NCBI GenBank assembly: GCA_047602305.1
Contig: JASGHO010000001.1
Coordinates: 1,116,001 to 1,180,000 of the forward strand
From: Ancrocorticia sp047602305
GTDB lineage: Bacteria > Actinomycetota > Actinomycetes > Actinomycetales > Actinomycetaceae
Direction of reading: 5' to 3'
Length of the DNA: 64,000 nt
Position numbers and translations under genes: made by a program. The stretch's first letter is position 1, and each line of letters opens with the position of its first letter. Positions 1-8,504 of the stretch are shown here, one piece after another. A model generated the notes under the pieces. The model worked only from the letters and a program-made list of their open reading frames with translations, was not told the origin of the DNA and did not search any database.

Positions 1-3000
1 GGACATCATGCCCGAGCCCGGGTGCACATAGAACTCGCGGTCCACCTGCACCACCGTGGTGACGCCAGGCTTCTCGATGTGCAAGCGCACCGGCGCCGAA
101 CCCGGGTACGAGCGCAGGATATCTGCGAGGCCCTTCATAAGCTGTTGGGTGCACATGCGCTCCGGGAGGCGCAGTTCAAGCGGGGAATCCGGCAGGAGAT
201 CGCCGGAGGGCAACTCCATACCCTGCGCGGAGAGCTGGATGGCCCCGTCACGTACCTGCACGCGACAGTGCACGATGGCGACGGCGTCCTGGGTCAGCAT
301 GGTGGAGACCGTGGGGTAGGTCTGCGGGAAGAAGTTGATTTCCGCGCTGCCGGAGAAGTCCTCCAGCGTCACGGTGGCCCACAGCTTGCCGTTCTTCTTG
401 GAGACACGTGGCTGAACTGAGGTGATAAGCCCGGCGAGGGATACGGTGGCGCCGTCGATCGGATCTTCAGAGTTCATGAGGCGCACGATAGTGGTATCGG
501 CGGCGCGCTCCAGCACGTGCTCCATGCCCGAGAGCGGATGGTCGGAGACGTAGAGGCCCACCATGTCCCGCTCATGATCGAGCTTGACCTTCTTGTCCCA
601 CTCGGGCAGATCCGGAATCACCACGTCCACGCCGGTGCCGAGATCGGCGTCCGCTCCCCCGAACAGATCGAACTGGCCGATGGCCTCGTTCTTCTTGAGA
701 GACACCACGGAATCGACGGCCTCTTCCACGCGCGAAAGCAGGGCGCGGCGGGTATAACCCATGGAATCGAAGGCACCCGCCTTGACGAGGCACTCAATGG
801 CGCGCTTGTTGCACACCGGCAGCGGCACCTTGTCAAGGAAGTCCTGGAAGGAGGTGAAGGTGCCCTTCTCCTGGCGGGCCTTGATGATGCCCTCCACCAC
901 GTTGCTTCCCACGTTGCGCACGGCGGACAATCCCACGCGGATCTCATCACCCACGGCGGAGAAGTTGGCCAGCGACTCGTTGACATCCGGCACCAGTACG
1001 GTGATGCCCATGCGGCGCGCCTCAGCGAGATAGAGCGCCAGCTTGTCCTTGTTGTCCTTCTTCGAGGTGAGCAGGGAAGCCATGTACTCGACCGGATAGT
1101 TGGCCTTGAGGTAGGCGGTCCAGTACGAAATAAGGCCATAGCAGGCCGAGTGCGAACGGTTGAAGGCGTACTGGGCGAAGGGAACAAGAATTCCCCACAG
1201 GGTGTCGATGCACTCCTTGGAGTAGCCGTTGTCCAGCATGCCCTTCGAGAAGCCCTCGAACTGCTTGTTCAGCACGTCGAGCTTCTTCTTACCCATGGCC
1301 TTGCGCAGCGTATCTGCTTGGCCCATGGTGAAACCGGCGCAGGTGCGCGCGATCTGCATGACCTGCTCCTGGTACACGATGAGGCCGTAGGTGGTGCCCA
1401 GGATCTCCTGCAGTGGCTCCGCAAGCTCCGGATGAATCGGAGTCATTGGCTGCAACCCGTTCTTACGAAGCGCGTAGTTGGTGTGCGAGTTCATGCCCAT
1501 CGGGCCGGGCCGGTAGAGGGCCGACACAGCGGAGATGTCCTCGAACTCGGTGGGCTTCATCTGCTTGAGCAGGGTACGCATGCCGGCGCCGTCCAGCTGG
1601 AACACGCCGAGAGTTTCGGCGCGCGAAAGCAACGCGAAGGTCTCAGGATCGTCCAAGCCCACCGTTTCAATCTCCACCGGAGGCTTGTTGTTCATCTCGA
1701 TGTTCTCGAGCGCATCGTTGATGGTGGTGAGGTTGGACAGCCCCAGGAAGTCCATCTTGAGCACGCCCAGTTCCTCGCACAGCGGGTATTCGAACTGGGT
1801 GATGGTGGCGCCGTCGGCGGGGCGCTTCATGAGCGGAATGACGTCCATGAGCGGCACCGAGGACATGAGGATGGCGCAGGCGTGCACGCCCCACTGGCGG
1901 GTCAGCCCCTCCAGACCGAGAGCGAGGTCAAAAACTCGCCGGGCGTCGCCGTCGGCCTGAACAAGCTGACGGAAATCACCGGCCTCCTGGTAGCGGTCAT
2001 GCTTCTCATCGAAAATCCCGGTGAGCGGGATGTCCTTGCCCTGCACGCCGGGCGGCAGGGCCTTCGTCATCCGGTCACCCATCTCGAACGGGTAACCCAG
2101 CACGCGCGCGGAGTCCTTGAGAGCCTGCTTCGTCTTAATGGTGCCGAACGTGACCACCTGGGCCACCTTGTCCGCGCCATACTTCTTCTCGACGTACTCG
2201 ATGACCTCCCCGCGCCTGCGCTCATCGAAGTCGACGTCGATATCAGGCATGGAAATACGTTCGGGGTTGAGGAACCTCTCGAACAGCAGGGAGTACTTGA
2301 TCGGGTCCAACTCGGTGATGTCGAGCGCGTAGGCCACCATCGATCCGGCGCCGGAGCCACGGCCCGGCCCCACGCGAATGCTCTGCTTCTTGGCCCAGCG
2401 GATGTAATCGGACACCACGAGGAAGTAGCCCGGGAAGCCCATCTCGACGATGACACCCACCTCGTAATCGGCGCGCTCGCGCACGTCCTGCGGGATCGTC
2501 TCGCCAAAACGAGCGTGAAGACCGTTCTCCACCTCCTTGATGAACCAGGAGGTGGTGTCCTCACCCGCGGGAACCGGGAACTCCGGCATGTAGTTGGCGC
2601 CCTCGTTCGCGGTGGTGAAGGAGACATCGCAGCGCTCGGCAATCAGCAGCGTATTCTCGCAAGCGCCCGGGATATCACCGAAAAGATCCCACATATCCTT
2701 CGAAGAACGCAGATGGTAGCCGGTTCCATCGAAGGTGAAGCGGTCCGGATCCTGGAGCGTGGAGCCCGAGTTGATGCAGAGCATGGCGTCCTGGATCGGC
2801 GCATCCTCTTCGCGCACGTAATGCGAATCATTGGTGGCGATGATCGGGGCGCCGATCTTCTGCGCCAGTTCAATGAGTTCGTTGGCGACGCGGCGCTCGA
2901 TGGAGTTGTTGTGGTCCATCACCTCGACGAAGTAATTCTCCTTGCCGAAGAGCTCCTGCATCTGTCCCGCGGCACGGTAGGCCTCGTCAAACTGCCCAAG

Positions 3001-3495
3001 CCTCAGGCGCGTCTGCACCTCACCCGAAGGGCAGCCCGCGGTACCAATGAGGCCTCCGTGGTAGGTCTCCAGAAGATCCTGATCCATGCGAGGCCACTTG
3101 CCCATCTGGCCTTCAAGGGAGGCGAGCGAGGACATCCGGAAGAGGTTATGGAGCCCGGTGTTGTTCTCCGCGAGCAGCGTCATGTGGGTGTAGGCACCGC
3201 GGGCCGAGACGTCGTCGGAACGCTGGGTTTCGTCACCCCACAGCTTACGATCCGAACCGAATCGCGAGGTTCCGGGCGTCACGTAAGCCTCGACACCGAT
3301 GATCGGCTTGATCCCCTCAGCCTTGGCCGCCTTGTAGAACTCGTAGGCGCCAAAACAATACCCGTGATCAGTGATGGCCACGGCCTTCTGGCCCTGCGCC
3401 TTCGTCTCAGCGATGAGCTTCTTGATCTTGGCGGCGCCGTCCAACATGGAATATTCCGTGTGCACATGCAGGTGAGCGAAATCCTTCGAGGTCAT
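1..3495 (-). CDS. dnaE: DNA polymerase III subunit alpha, 3' end cut by window edge
   Basis: Replicative DNA polymerase (C family). Read on the minus strand from the ATG at 3493-3495, the frame is open for 1165 codons and leaves the window without a stop, so perhaps only 15-20 C-terminal residues are missing. The N-terminal PHP domain keeps its histidine cluster (HLHVHTEYS, residues 8-16) and the ITDHG motif. The palm has the catalytic PDIDVDF aspartates, and a later KMDFLGLSNL segment supplies the third acidic residue. An OB-fold-like region follows near the C-terminus (SLAGLITSVQPRV). This is the DnaE1-type replicase; the error-prone DnaE2 paralogue usually lies beside imuB, which is absent here. 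The opposite strand is open over most of the gene but shows no gene-like product. Confidence 0.97.
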   Translation of the reverse strand, partial: MTSKDFAHLHVHTEYSMLDGAAKIKKLIAETKAQGQKAVAITDHGYCFGAYEFYKAAKAEGIKPIIGVEAYVTPGTSRFGSDRKLWGDETQRSDDVSARGAYTHMTLLAENNTGLHNLFRMSSLASLEGQMGKWPRMDQDLLETYHGGLIGTAGCPSGEVQTRLRLGQFDEAYRAAGQMQELFGKENYFVEVMDHNNSIERRVANELIELAQKIGAPIIATNDSHYVREEDAPIQDAMLCINSGSTLQDPDRFTFDGTGYHLRSSKDMWDLFGDIPGACENTLLIAERCDVSFTTANEGANYMPEFPVPAGEDTTSWFIKEVENGLHARFGETIPQDVRERADYEVGVIVEMGFPGYFLVVSDYIRWAKKQSIRVGPGRGSGAGSMVAYALDITELDPIKYSLLFERFLNPERISMPDIDVDFDERRRGEVIEYVEKKYGADKVAQVVTFGTIKTKQALKDSARVLGYPFEMGDRMTKALPPGVQGKDIPLTGIFDEKHDRYQEAGDFRQLVQADGDARRVFDLALGLEGLTRQWGVHACAILMSSVPLMDVIPLMKRPADGATITQFEYPLCEELGVLKMDFLGLSNLTTINDALENIEMNNKPPVEIETVGLDDPETFALLSRAETLGVFQLDGAGMRTLLKQMKPTEFEDISAVSALYRPGPMGMNSHTNYALRKNGLQPMTPIHPELAEPLQEILGTTYGLIVYQEQVMQIARTCAGFTMGQADTLRKAMGKKKLDVLNKQFEGFSKGMLDNGYSKECIDTLWGILVPFAQYAFNRSHSACYGLISYWTAYLKANYPVEYMASLLTSKKDNKDKLALYLAEARRMGITVLVPDVNESLANFSAVGDEIRVGLSAVRNVGSNVVEGIIKARQEKGTFTSFQDFLDKVPLPVCNKRAIECLVKAGAFDSMGYTRRALLSRVEEAVDSVVSLKKNEAIGQFDLFGGADADLGTGVDVVIPDLPEWDKKVKLDHERDMVGLYVSDHPLSGMEHVLERAADTTIVRLMNSEDPIDGATVSLAGLITSVQPRVSKKNGKLWATVTLEDFSGSAEINFFPQTYPTVSTMLTQDAVAIVHCRVQVRDGAIQLSAQGMELPSGDLLPDSPLELRLPERMCTQQLMKGLADILRSYPGSAPVRLHIEKPGVTTVVQVDREFYVHPGSGMMS

Positions 3496-3849
3496 GGATT
3501 CAGTCTAGTCGGCTGCTCCGACAGATTCCGCGCCCGCAGCTGAGGGAAGGGCCATCTTGACGGACAGCGGTGCTGTGGCGGGCGGTTGGAACTTGGTTTT
3601 AGATGGTGATGTGAATCACTTTATTGAGTGGGTTGGTTTTGAGGACTCGGAGGCGTCAGGCTCCTCACCAGTACATTTACGCCCAGTGTGGGTTTGGGGC
3701 GATATGGGAAAGGGGGTTGCGGAGGCGACTTTCGCACCGCAAGAGAAAGTGGGGCAGAAATCTGTCGGAGGCGGATCATAGGCTTCGGTTATTCGAACAA
3801 TCGTTCGCTGACGTGACGTTTTGATCCGCTCGGGAGAAGAAAGGTAGGT
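3496..3849. other. Intergenic region between dnaE and the DUF222/HNH gene
   Basis: Divergent 354-bp region carrying promoters for dnaE (minus) and the HNH gene (plus). The only recognisable element is the SOS box at 3793-3808. A 74-codon open frame from a TTG at 3557 lacks a ribosome binding site and any family resemblance, so I do not call it. Confidence 0.6.
3793..3808. promoter_or_regulatory. LexA (SOS) box upstream of DUF222/HNH gene
   Basis: TCGAACAATCGTTCGC matches the actinobacterial LexA operator TCGAAC-N4-GTTCGA at 11 of 12 defined positions. It ends 41 bp before the chosen start of the nuclease gene. The same window encodes LexA and has matching boxes at lexA and recA, so the operator is very likely functional. 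Confidence 0.8.
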
Positions 3850-5799
3850 GTGCTCGTGTCCATGAGACTCTTAGTCGACGACGACGAGGCGGCCTCACCT
3901 CGTCCGTCACTCACGTTCGTTGGCGGGGTGGCGTCGTCGGCGGCATCGGAAGTGGCGGCGGTGGGGCCGGTGGCGGCGCTGACGTCGTCGTCGGAGAATG
4001 AAACTCGAACGTGGGGCGAGGGTGAGGCGCTCGTCACGCACATGCTGGGGTGGTGCTCGGAGGTTTGCGTGGAAGGCCTTCCACTGGAGGTTGCGGTGTC
4101 ATTGACTGCGCGGCTCGGGAAGCTGGCGAAGGCTCTCGGAGGGCTTCAAACGGTGCTGGTCGGACGAATCGATGAGCTTACGGCTCCGCCCCAGCCCGTC
4201 GTCGAACCCGGGATGCCGGAGCCAAAGAAACAGAAGCCGCTGGCACTGCCAGGTGATCACCGGGATCTTCCAGGACTGTTGGAAGCAAGCGCAGGCCAAC
4301 CAAAACGGACGGTTCTCGACGAAATCAGGAATGCGCAAGCGGTGCGCGACACCTACCCGAGATTTGGTCGGGTGATTCGTGAGGGCGGACTTTCGACCGC
4401 CTACGTCAAGGTACTCAACCGGCACATCCCACCCGAAATGAGGCCGCGTGCCGCCGCCGAGGAGGAGACTCTCCTCGCCCTCGCACTGGCCAACAATCCT
4501 GATCAGTTTGCCAAAGCGGTGCGTAAGTGGGTTTATCAGCACTCACCTACCGAAGCCGAACGGGAAGCGAAACGGGCAGCGCTTAAACAGCACCTCAAGA
4601 TTTTCCCCTCCGACGGCGGCTACCGCCTTTCGGGATGGTTCACCGCGCTCAACGGACTTCAACTGGACAAAGCCCTACGGAAAATGATCGGCGTGCCCGC
4701 ACAAACAGACACTCGCGATCACGGGCAACGATGCGCAGACGCCCTGCTTGACGTGCTGTACAGCGGACCAGAAGCCGGTGGCGGAGTGGGGCCGGAAGGT
4801 GGCGGTGTCGTTGGCGATGTTGGCGGTGTTGTTGGTGATGTTGGCGGTGTTGTTGGTGATGTTGGCGGTAGTGACGGTGTGAGTGGTAGTGGTGCTTTTG
4901 GTAGCGGGAATTTCCGCGTCGGAGGCGCTGCTGGTAGCAGTGGTGGCGGTGCTATCGGTAGCAGGACTGCCGGTAGTCCTGGCGGCGTAGTCACGGCCGG
5001 AGGTGCTGGTGGTAACGGGAGTTTTGGTGGTCCCAGCGGAGTCATCGCAACCGGAGACGCACCCAATTCCATTGGGCGTCGGCTGCCACGAACCCAGATT
5101 CTCGTTCACGTCCCGCTCGCCACCCTCTCAGGAATCGAGGGAGCTATCGAGAGCGGCTGCATCGGAGCTTTCGAGAAGGTCGGAGCTTTCGAGAAGGATG
5201 GAGGGCTGAGATCACTCGGGCGTGGTTCAAGCCCTCCGGCGGAGCCCGGAAAGTGCGCAACTTCCGGCGAAGGCCTTGGACAGCAAGGACAGTGTCTGGG
5301 TAACAAACAGCATCTGACGGCCGAAGTCGGGAGAGTTCTCGGAGAGATCAGAGCTGGTTTAGCAACCGGTGCGATGGATGGCTTCGAGCCTGCAACGTTG
5401 GAGGATGGCACCGCCATGGCACCATCAGAACTGGCGACGCTGCTATGCGATTCATCGCTGAGCAGGATCGTTCTCACTGCCCATGGCGAGCCGCTAGACG
5501 CTTCTCGAGCCCAGAGAACCTTCTCGGCAACACAGGCCAAAGCAGTACTGGCACGCGATAGAACATGCCGGTACCCGAACTGCAACCGCGGAAGCGAGGT
5601 CAGCGAAATCCACCATGCCCAGGAATGGGAGAGGGGTGGGGCCACCATCGTGGACAACGCCGTACTGCTGTGCTGGCACCATCACAGCACCGTGCACGCC
5701 AATCATGTGACGATCACCCACCACGCGGGAGGATTCGTCTTCTCACGCCCGGACGGCTCGGTCATCGGCGTCCGAAAACATGAGAGTGGTAGACGGTGA
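3850..5799 (+). CDS. DUF222 / HNH endonuclease domain protein (13E12-repeat-like)
   Basis: A 649-residue protein of the DUF222-HNH family. Residues about 60-305 look like DUF222. Residues about 309-405 are a Gly-rich low-complexity insert that begins with GDVGGVV-type heptads. Residues 573-616 form a Cys-containing HNH site: C573 and C578 of a CxxxxC pair, H588-H589, an Asn in VDNAVLL, then C608 and H610-H612. The GTG start at 3850 has an AGAAAGG ribosome binding site 6 nt upstream; GTG 3856 and ATG 3862 are possible later starts. A near-consensus SOS box lies upstream, so damage induction is likely. Nuclease activity is inferred from the motif only; the biological role of this family is not established. 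Confidence 0.85.
   Translation: MLVSMRLLVDDDEAASPRPSLTFVGGVASSAASEVAAVGPVAALTSSSENETRTWGEGEALVTHMLGWCSEVCVEGLPLEVAVSLTARLGKLAKALGGLQTVLVGRIDELTAPPQPVVEPGMPEPKKQKPLALPGDHRDLPGLLEASAGQPKRTVLDEIRNAQAVRDTYPRFGRVIREGGLSTAYVKVLNRHIPPEMRPRAAAEEETLLALALANNPDQFAKAVRKWVYQHSPTEAEREAKRAALKQHLKIFPSDGGYRLSGWFTALNGLQLDKALRKMIGVPAQTDTRDHGQRCADALLDVLYSGPEAGGGVGPEGGGVVGDVGGVVGDVGGVVGDVGGSDGVSGSGAFGSGNFRVGGAAGSSGGGAIGSRTAGSPGGVVTAGGAGGNGSFGGPSGVIATGDAPNSIGRRLPRTQILVHVPLATLSGIEGAIESGCIGAFEKVGAFEKDGGLRSLGRGSSPPAEPGKCATSGEGLGQQGQCLGNKQHLTAEVGRVLGEIRAGLATGAMDGFEPATLEDGTAMAPSELATLLCDSSLSRIVLTAHGEPLDASRAQRTFSATQAKAVLARDRTCRYPNCNRGSEVSEIHHAQEWERGGATIVDNAVLLCWHHHSTVHANHVTITHHAGGFVFSRPDGSVIGVRKHESGRR
4800..5050 (+). repeat. 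In-frame Gly-rich repeat tract inside the DUF222/HNH gene
   Basis: A run of GGTGATGTTGGCGGTGTTGTT-like 21-bp units, three in tandem at 4810-4870, continues as degenerate Gly/Ser codons to about 5050. It encodes a flexible linker between the DUF222 and HNH parts. Unit lengths are multiples of three, so copy-number changes would keep the frame. Confidence 0.7.
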
Positions 5800-5832
5800 G
5801 AGCGGCAGAACGGTGTGAGAGAGCCAAATGTC

Positions 5833-5940
5833 GCGAGTGAGCAGGGCATCGCGAGTGAGCAGGGCATCGCGAGTGAGCAGGGCATCGCGAGTGAGCAGGG
5901 CATAGTGAGTGAGCAGGGCATAGTGAGTGAGCAGGGCATA
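5833..5940. repeat. 18-bp tandem repeat, six copies
   Basis: Six head-to-tail copies of GCGAGTGAGCAGGGCATC start 34 bp after the HNH stop codon. Copies 1-3 end in ATC; copy 4 ends in ATA, and copies 5-6 begin GTG and end ATA, so the array has a sharp internal variant switch. A partial seventh copy follows. One frame would encode SEQGIA/SEQGIV units from GTG 5815, but that frame has no ribosome binding site and runs antisense into the next gene. I treat it as a non-coding minisatellite. Confidence 0.85.
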
Positions 5941-5987
5941 GTGAGCACTACAGGCACCGCGGTGCGCAACACATCTTGGTATTCATC

Positions 5988-6131
5988 ATGCGCGAGGTCT
6001 TGCAGCTCAACATGCGCACGTTTCGGACATTCAGGATGCGCGAGGTCTTGCCTCTCATCATGCGCAATGTCGGGCCGTTCAGGATGCGTAATGTCTCACC
6101 GCTCAGGACACGCAGACCATCGCACCTCAGT
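5988..6131. repeat. 24-bp degenerate tandem repeat, five copies plus one decayed
   Basis: Units of 24 bp beginning ATGCG start at 5988, 6012, 6036, 6060 and 6084. A strongly diverged sixth runs 6108-6131. Units 1 and 3 share ATGCGCGAGGTCTTGC. The array is only 47 bp from the 18-bp array and unrelated to it in sequence. It lies just downstream of the GNAT gene (minus strand). Confidence 0.75.
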
Positions 6132-6139
6132 CCAGTCGT

Positions 6140-6595
6140 TCAGGACGTGCGCAACACCAGCGCCATGTCCCGATGCCAAATGCCTGCGTCAAGGTAGCGC
6201 TCACCCTCGAGGAGCTCGTAACCACAGGAGAGGTAGAAGCCCATCGCCTGTTCCTGAGAAGAAAGGCGTATTTCGACGGTCCCGTCTGCACTTGCACAGC
6301 GTTCCAACGCCACCTGGCCGGCCGCATCCATCAGCTCACGGCCCACGCCGAGGCCGCGCGCCGCCGCCAGCACGGCCACACGGCCAATGTGGCAATGGCC
6401 GGGCTCTTCAGGGAGGATCCTCGCAGTCCCAAGATCACGTCCATCTCGCGTGGCTAACAAATGGATCGTCTCAGGGGCCTCGTCCAGCGCATCAACCTCT
6501 TCTTCAACCGGGACGCGCTGCTCTTCAACGAAGACCTCCGTGCGAATAGCCCAGCATCGCTCCAGTTGCTCACGCGTGCTGACAATTTCAATCAT
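6140..6595 (-). CDS. GNAT family N-acetyltransferase (ElaA/YjcF-like)
   Basis: A 151-residue single-domain acetyltransferase. The N-terminus has the FVEEQRVPVEEE signature typical of the ElaA/YjcF-type GNAT group. The acetyl-CoA loop is recognisable at RGLGVGRELM, and the C-terminal SQEQAMGFYLSCGYE matches the motif B region. Its ATG overlaps the stop codon of the upstream pseudouridine synthase by 4 nt, so the two are probably translated together. The substrate cannot be predicted. Confidence 0.85.
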   Translation of the reverse strand: MIEIVSTREQLERCWAIRTEVFVEEQRVPVEEEVDALDEAPETIHLLATRDGRDLGTARILPEEPGHCHIGRVAVLAAARGLGVGRELMDAAGQVALERCASADGTVEIRLSSQEQAMGFYLSCGYELLEGERYLDAGIWHRDMALVLRTS

Positions 6596-7521
6596 CGGAA
6601 TACTCCTCCGCGTAGAAGATCAAGAGAATGTTGCAAGTCATCCGGATAACCAGACTGGAAGGACACCCACTCGCCCGTTCGCGGGTGCTCGAAACCAAGA
6701 GAGACCGCGTGCAGCCACTGACGCGTCATATCCAGCCGCGCCGATAACGAAGGATCTGCCCCGTACATATCATCACCAACGCATGGATGCCCCACGGCGG
6801 CCATATGAACACGAATCTGATGCGTACGCCCGGTCTCCAGGTGAACCTCTAGAAGCGAGCCACCGGCCATGGCCTCCAGTGTTTCGTAGTGGGTAATCGA
6901 GTGGCGCCCATCAGCCCTGATTCCCATCTTCCACTGATGCCGGTTGTCACGGCCGATTGGTGCGTCGATGGTGCCGCTCGTCGGATCAGGATGCCCTTGG
7001 ACCAACGCGTGATAGATCTTCTCCACGGTGCGATCGCGGAAGGCCTGCTTGAGAAGGGAGTACGCCCGCTCGGACTTGGCCACCACCATACAACCGGAGG
7101 TACCCACGTCAAGGCGATGCACAATGCCTTTGCGTTCCGGCGGCCCCGATGTGGTCGGAGTGTAACCCATCGCCAAGAGTGCCCCCAGCACGTCCGGCCC
7201 CTCAAAGTTGAGCGAGGGGTGAGCGGCGAGCCCGGCCGGTTTATCAACCACCACGATGTCGTCGTCGTCGTAAATAATCGGCAAATCTGCGGGGGTGGGT
7301 ACTGGTTCCGTCGAAACCGGAGCCGGCATGTCAACTTCCAGCACTTGCCCGGGAGCCGTCCGATCAGATTTTGACGCCGGTACCCCATCCACTAAGACCG
7401 CCCCTTCTTCAATGAGGCGGGCACACACCGATCGTGAGAGTCCCGTCATCCGCGCAACCACAGAATCAACCCGATCTCCAACGAAGCCGTCGGGAATTGG
7501 GTAATAGCGCCGGTCACTCAT
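6592..7521 (-). CDS. RluA/RluD-family 23S rRNA pseudouridine synthase
   Basis: A 309-residue protein with an N-terminal S4 RNA-binding domain (residues about 13-75) followed by the RluA catalytic domain. The catalytic Asp lies in HRLDVGTSG, and LETGRTHQIRVHM near the C-terminus is a second family hallmark. It likely isomerises uridines in 23S rRNA; the exact sites are unknown. It overlaps lspA upstream and the GNAT gene downstream by 4 nt each. The lspA-rluD-dnaE neighbourhood is common in actinobacteria. Confidence 0.93.
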   Translation of the reverse strand: MSDRRYYPIPDGFVGDRVDSVVARMTGLSRSVCARLIEEGAVLVDGVPASKSDRTAPGQVLEVDMPAPVSTEPVPTPADLPIIYDDDDIVVVDKPAGLAAHPSLNFEGPDVLGALLAMGYTPTTSGPPERKGIVHRLDVGTSGCMVVAKSERAYSLLKQAFRDRTVEKIYHALVQGHPDPTSGTIDAPIGRDNRHQWKMGIRADGRHSITHYETLEAMAGGSLLEVHLETGRTHQIRVHMAAVGHPCVGDDMYGADPSLSARLDMTRQWLHAVSLGFEHPRTGEWVSFQSGYPDDLQHSLDLLRGGVFR

Positions 7522-8405
7522 GCCTTCGACCTTCCTTCCGCAGCCTTGCGAGCCATATCGAGAGCCGATCGCGGCACGTCGCGCAAGGACAACACCAAGA
7601 TCACAATGATGGCGAGAAGAAGGATGATATCGGCAACGTTCCCAATGAACCAGTCGAAGTAGGCGATGAAGTCAACCACGTGCCCGCGTCCTGGTCCGGG
7701 AGCCCGGAACAGCCGATCAATGAGATTCCCGGCCGCTCCACCCCAAATGGCGCCCAGGGAAAGCGCCCAGGGAAGGGACACCGTCGTGCGCAGCAAGAAC
7801 GGCATTCCCACCACGACGGCCGTCGAAATCACAGTAAAAACAATCGTCGAATTCTCGCCCAAGGAAAGAGCCGCGCCCGGATTGAAGATCAACTCCCACC
7901 CCAGGGCATCCCCCAGGAGTGGAATCCGCTCCCCCTGTGATAGCGCACCCAACGCCCAGATCTTGCTCGCTTGATCAAGAAGCACAGAAATAACCGCGAC
8001 GACCGAGCCCCAAAGAATCATCCGCCGGGGCGTGCCAGCATAACCGTCGGCTGCTGTGCTATCAGCTGCCGAGCTGCCAGCTGCCGGGCCACCAGCGTTG
8101 CCAACTTCTGGTCCATCAGCTGCCGAGCTGCCAGCTGCCTGGCCACCAGCGTTGCCAACTTCTGGTCCATCAACTCTTGGGCCACCAGCTGCCGAGCTAC
8201 CAGACGTCGAGCCACCAGCGTTATCAACTCTTGGGCCACCAGCTGCCGAGCTGCCAGCTGCCGGGCCACCAGCGTTATCAACTTCTGGTCCATCAACTCT
8301 TGGGCTACCAACTGCCGGGCTACCAACTGCCGGGCCACCAGCGTTACCAGCTTCCGGGCTATCAGGCGTTTTCGCCAGATCTTCTTCTCTCACACTCATC
8401 CTCAT
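7518..8405 (-). CDS. lspA: Lipoprotein signal peptidase II with repeat-rich N-terminal extension
   Basis: Cleaves the signal peptide of prolipoproteins at the lipidated Cys. The C-terminal 170 residues are a normal LspA: four membrane helices and the aspartyl dyad D230 (GNLIDR) and D259 (GNVADI). Residues 1-125 are unusual: a low-complexity Gly/Ala/Ser/Asp/Val tail built from repeats of the type VDNAGGPAAGSSAAGGP, which would be cytoplasmic. The first helix starts near residue 129. ATG 8403-8405 or ATG 8397-8399 could start translation; neither has a clear ribosome binding site, and a start just before the first helix is not excluded. The CapA-like lipoprotein at 55.4 kb is a plausible substrate. 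Confidence 0.9.
   Translation of the reverse strand: MRMSVREEDLAKTPDSPEAGNAGGPAVGSPAVGSPRVDGPEVDNAGGPAAGSSAAGGPRVDNAGGSTSGSSAAGGPRVDGPEVGNAGGQAAGSSAADGPEVGNAGGPAAGSSAADSTAADGYAGTPRRMILWGSVVAVISVLLDQASKIWALGALSQGERIPLLGDALGWELIFNPGAALSLGENSTIVFTVISTAVVVGMPFLLRTTVSLPWALSLGAIWGGAAGNLIDRLFRAPGPGRGHVVDFIAYFDWFIGNVADIILLLAIIVILVLSLRDVPRSALDMARKAAEGRSKA
8071..8350. repeat. 54-bp in-frame repeat array in the 5' part of lspA
   Basis: Units beginning GAGCTGCCAGCTGCC start at 8071, 8125, 8194 and 8248. Spacings are 54, 69 and 54 bp; the 69-bp unit has a 15-bp insertion. Degenerate shorter units continue to about 8350. All lengths are multiples of three, so slippage changes the length of the LspA tail without a frameshift. 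The lack of stop codons on both strands is a by-product of the repeats. Confidence 0.85.
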
Positions 8406-8413
8406 GACACAAC

Positions 8414-8446
8414 GACGGCGGCAGCCAAGAACTGGCCGCCGCCGTC
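8414..8446 (-). terminator. Hairpin between divIVA and lspA
   Basis: GACGGCGGC (8414-8422) pairs with GCCGCCGTC (8438-8446). The stem extends inward to about 14 pairs around a 5-nt loop. It lies 58 nt after the divIVA stop and just before lspA. On the minus strand it is followed by GTTGTGTC, only moderately T-rich, so it may attenuate rather than fully stop transcription. Confidence 0.6.
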
Positions 8447-8504
8447 ATTATATGAAAGTAACCTCAAGATTGCCCCGGTAGGCCGAAGCCATCGACACAA
8501 TCGC

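Noticed and set aside
517..3543. 1008-codon open frame on the plus strand
   Set aside because: It is antisense to dnaE, whose minus-strand product has all polymerase motifs. The product shows no family resemblance, and high GC at codon position 3 explains the missing stops.
3557..3781. 74-codon open frame upstream of the DUF222/HNH gene
   Set aside because: TTG start, no ribosome binding site, no recognisable domain, and it ends just before the SOS promoter.
5833..5940. Possible CRISPR array
   Set aside because: Repeats are contiguous without spacers and no cas genes are present; the same holds for the arrays at 27.7 and 59.8 kb.
5815..6549. 244-codon open frame through the 18-bp and 24-bp arrays
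   Set aside because: It runs deep into the antisense of the GNAT gene, has no ribosome binding site, and its repeat part lacks stops only because both units are multiples of three.
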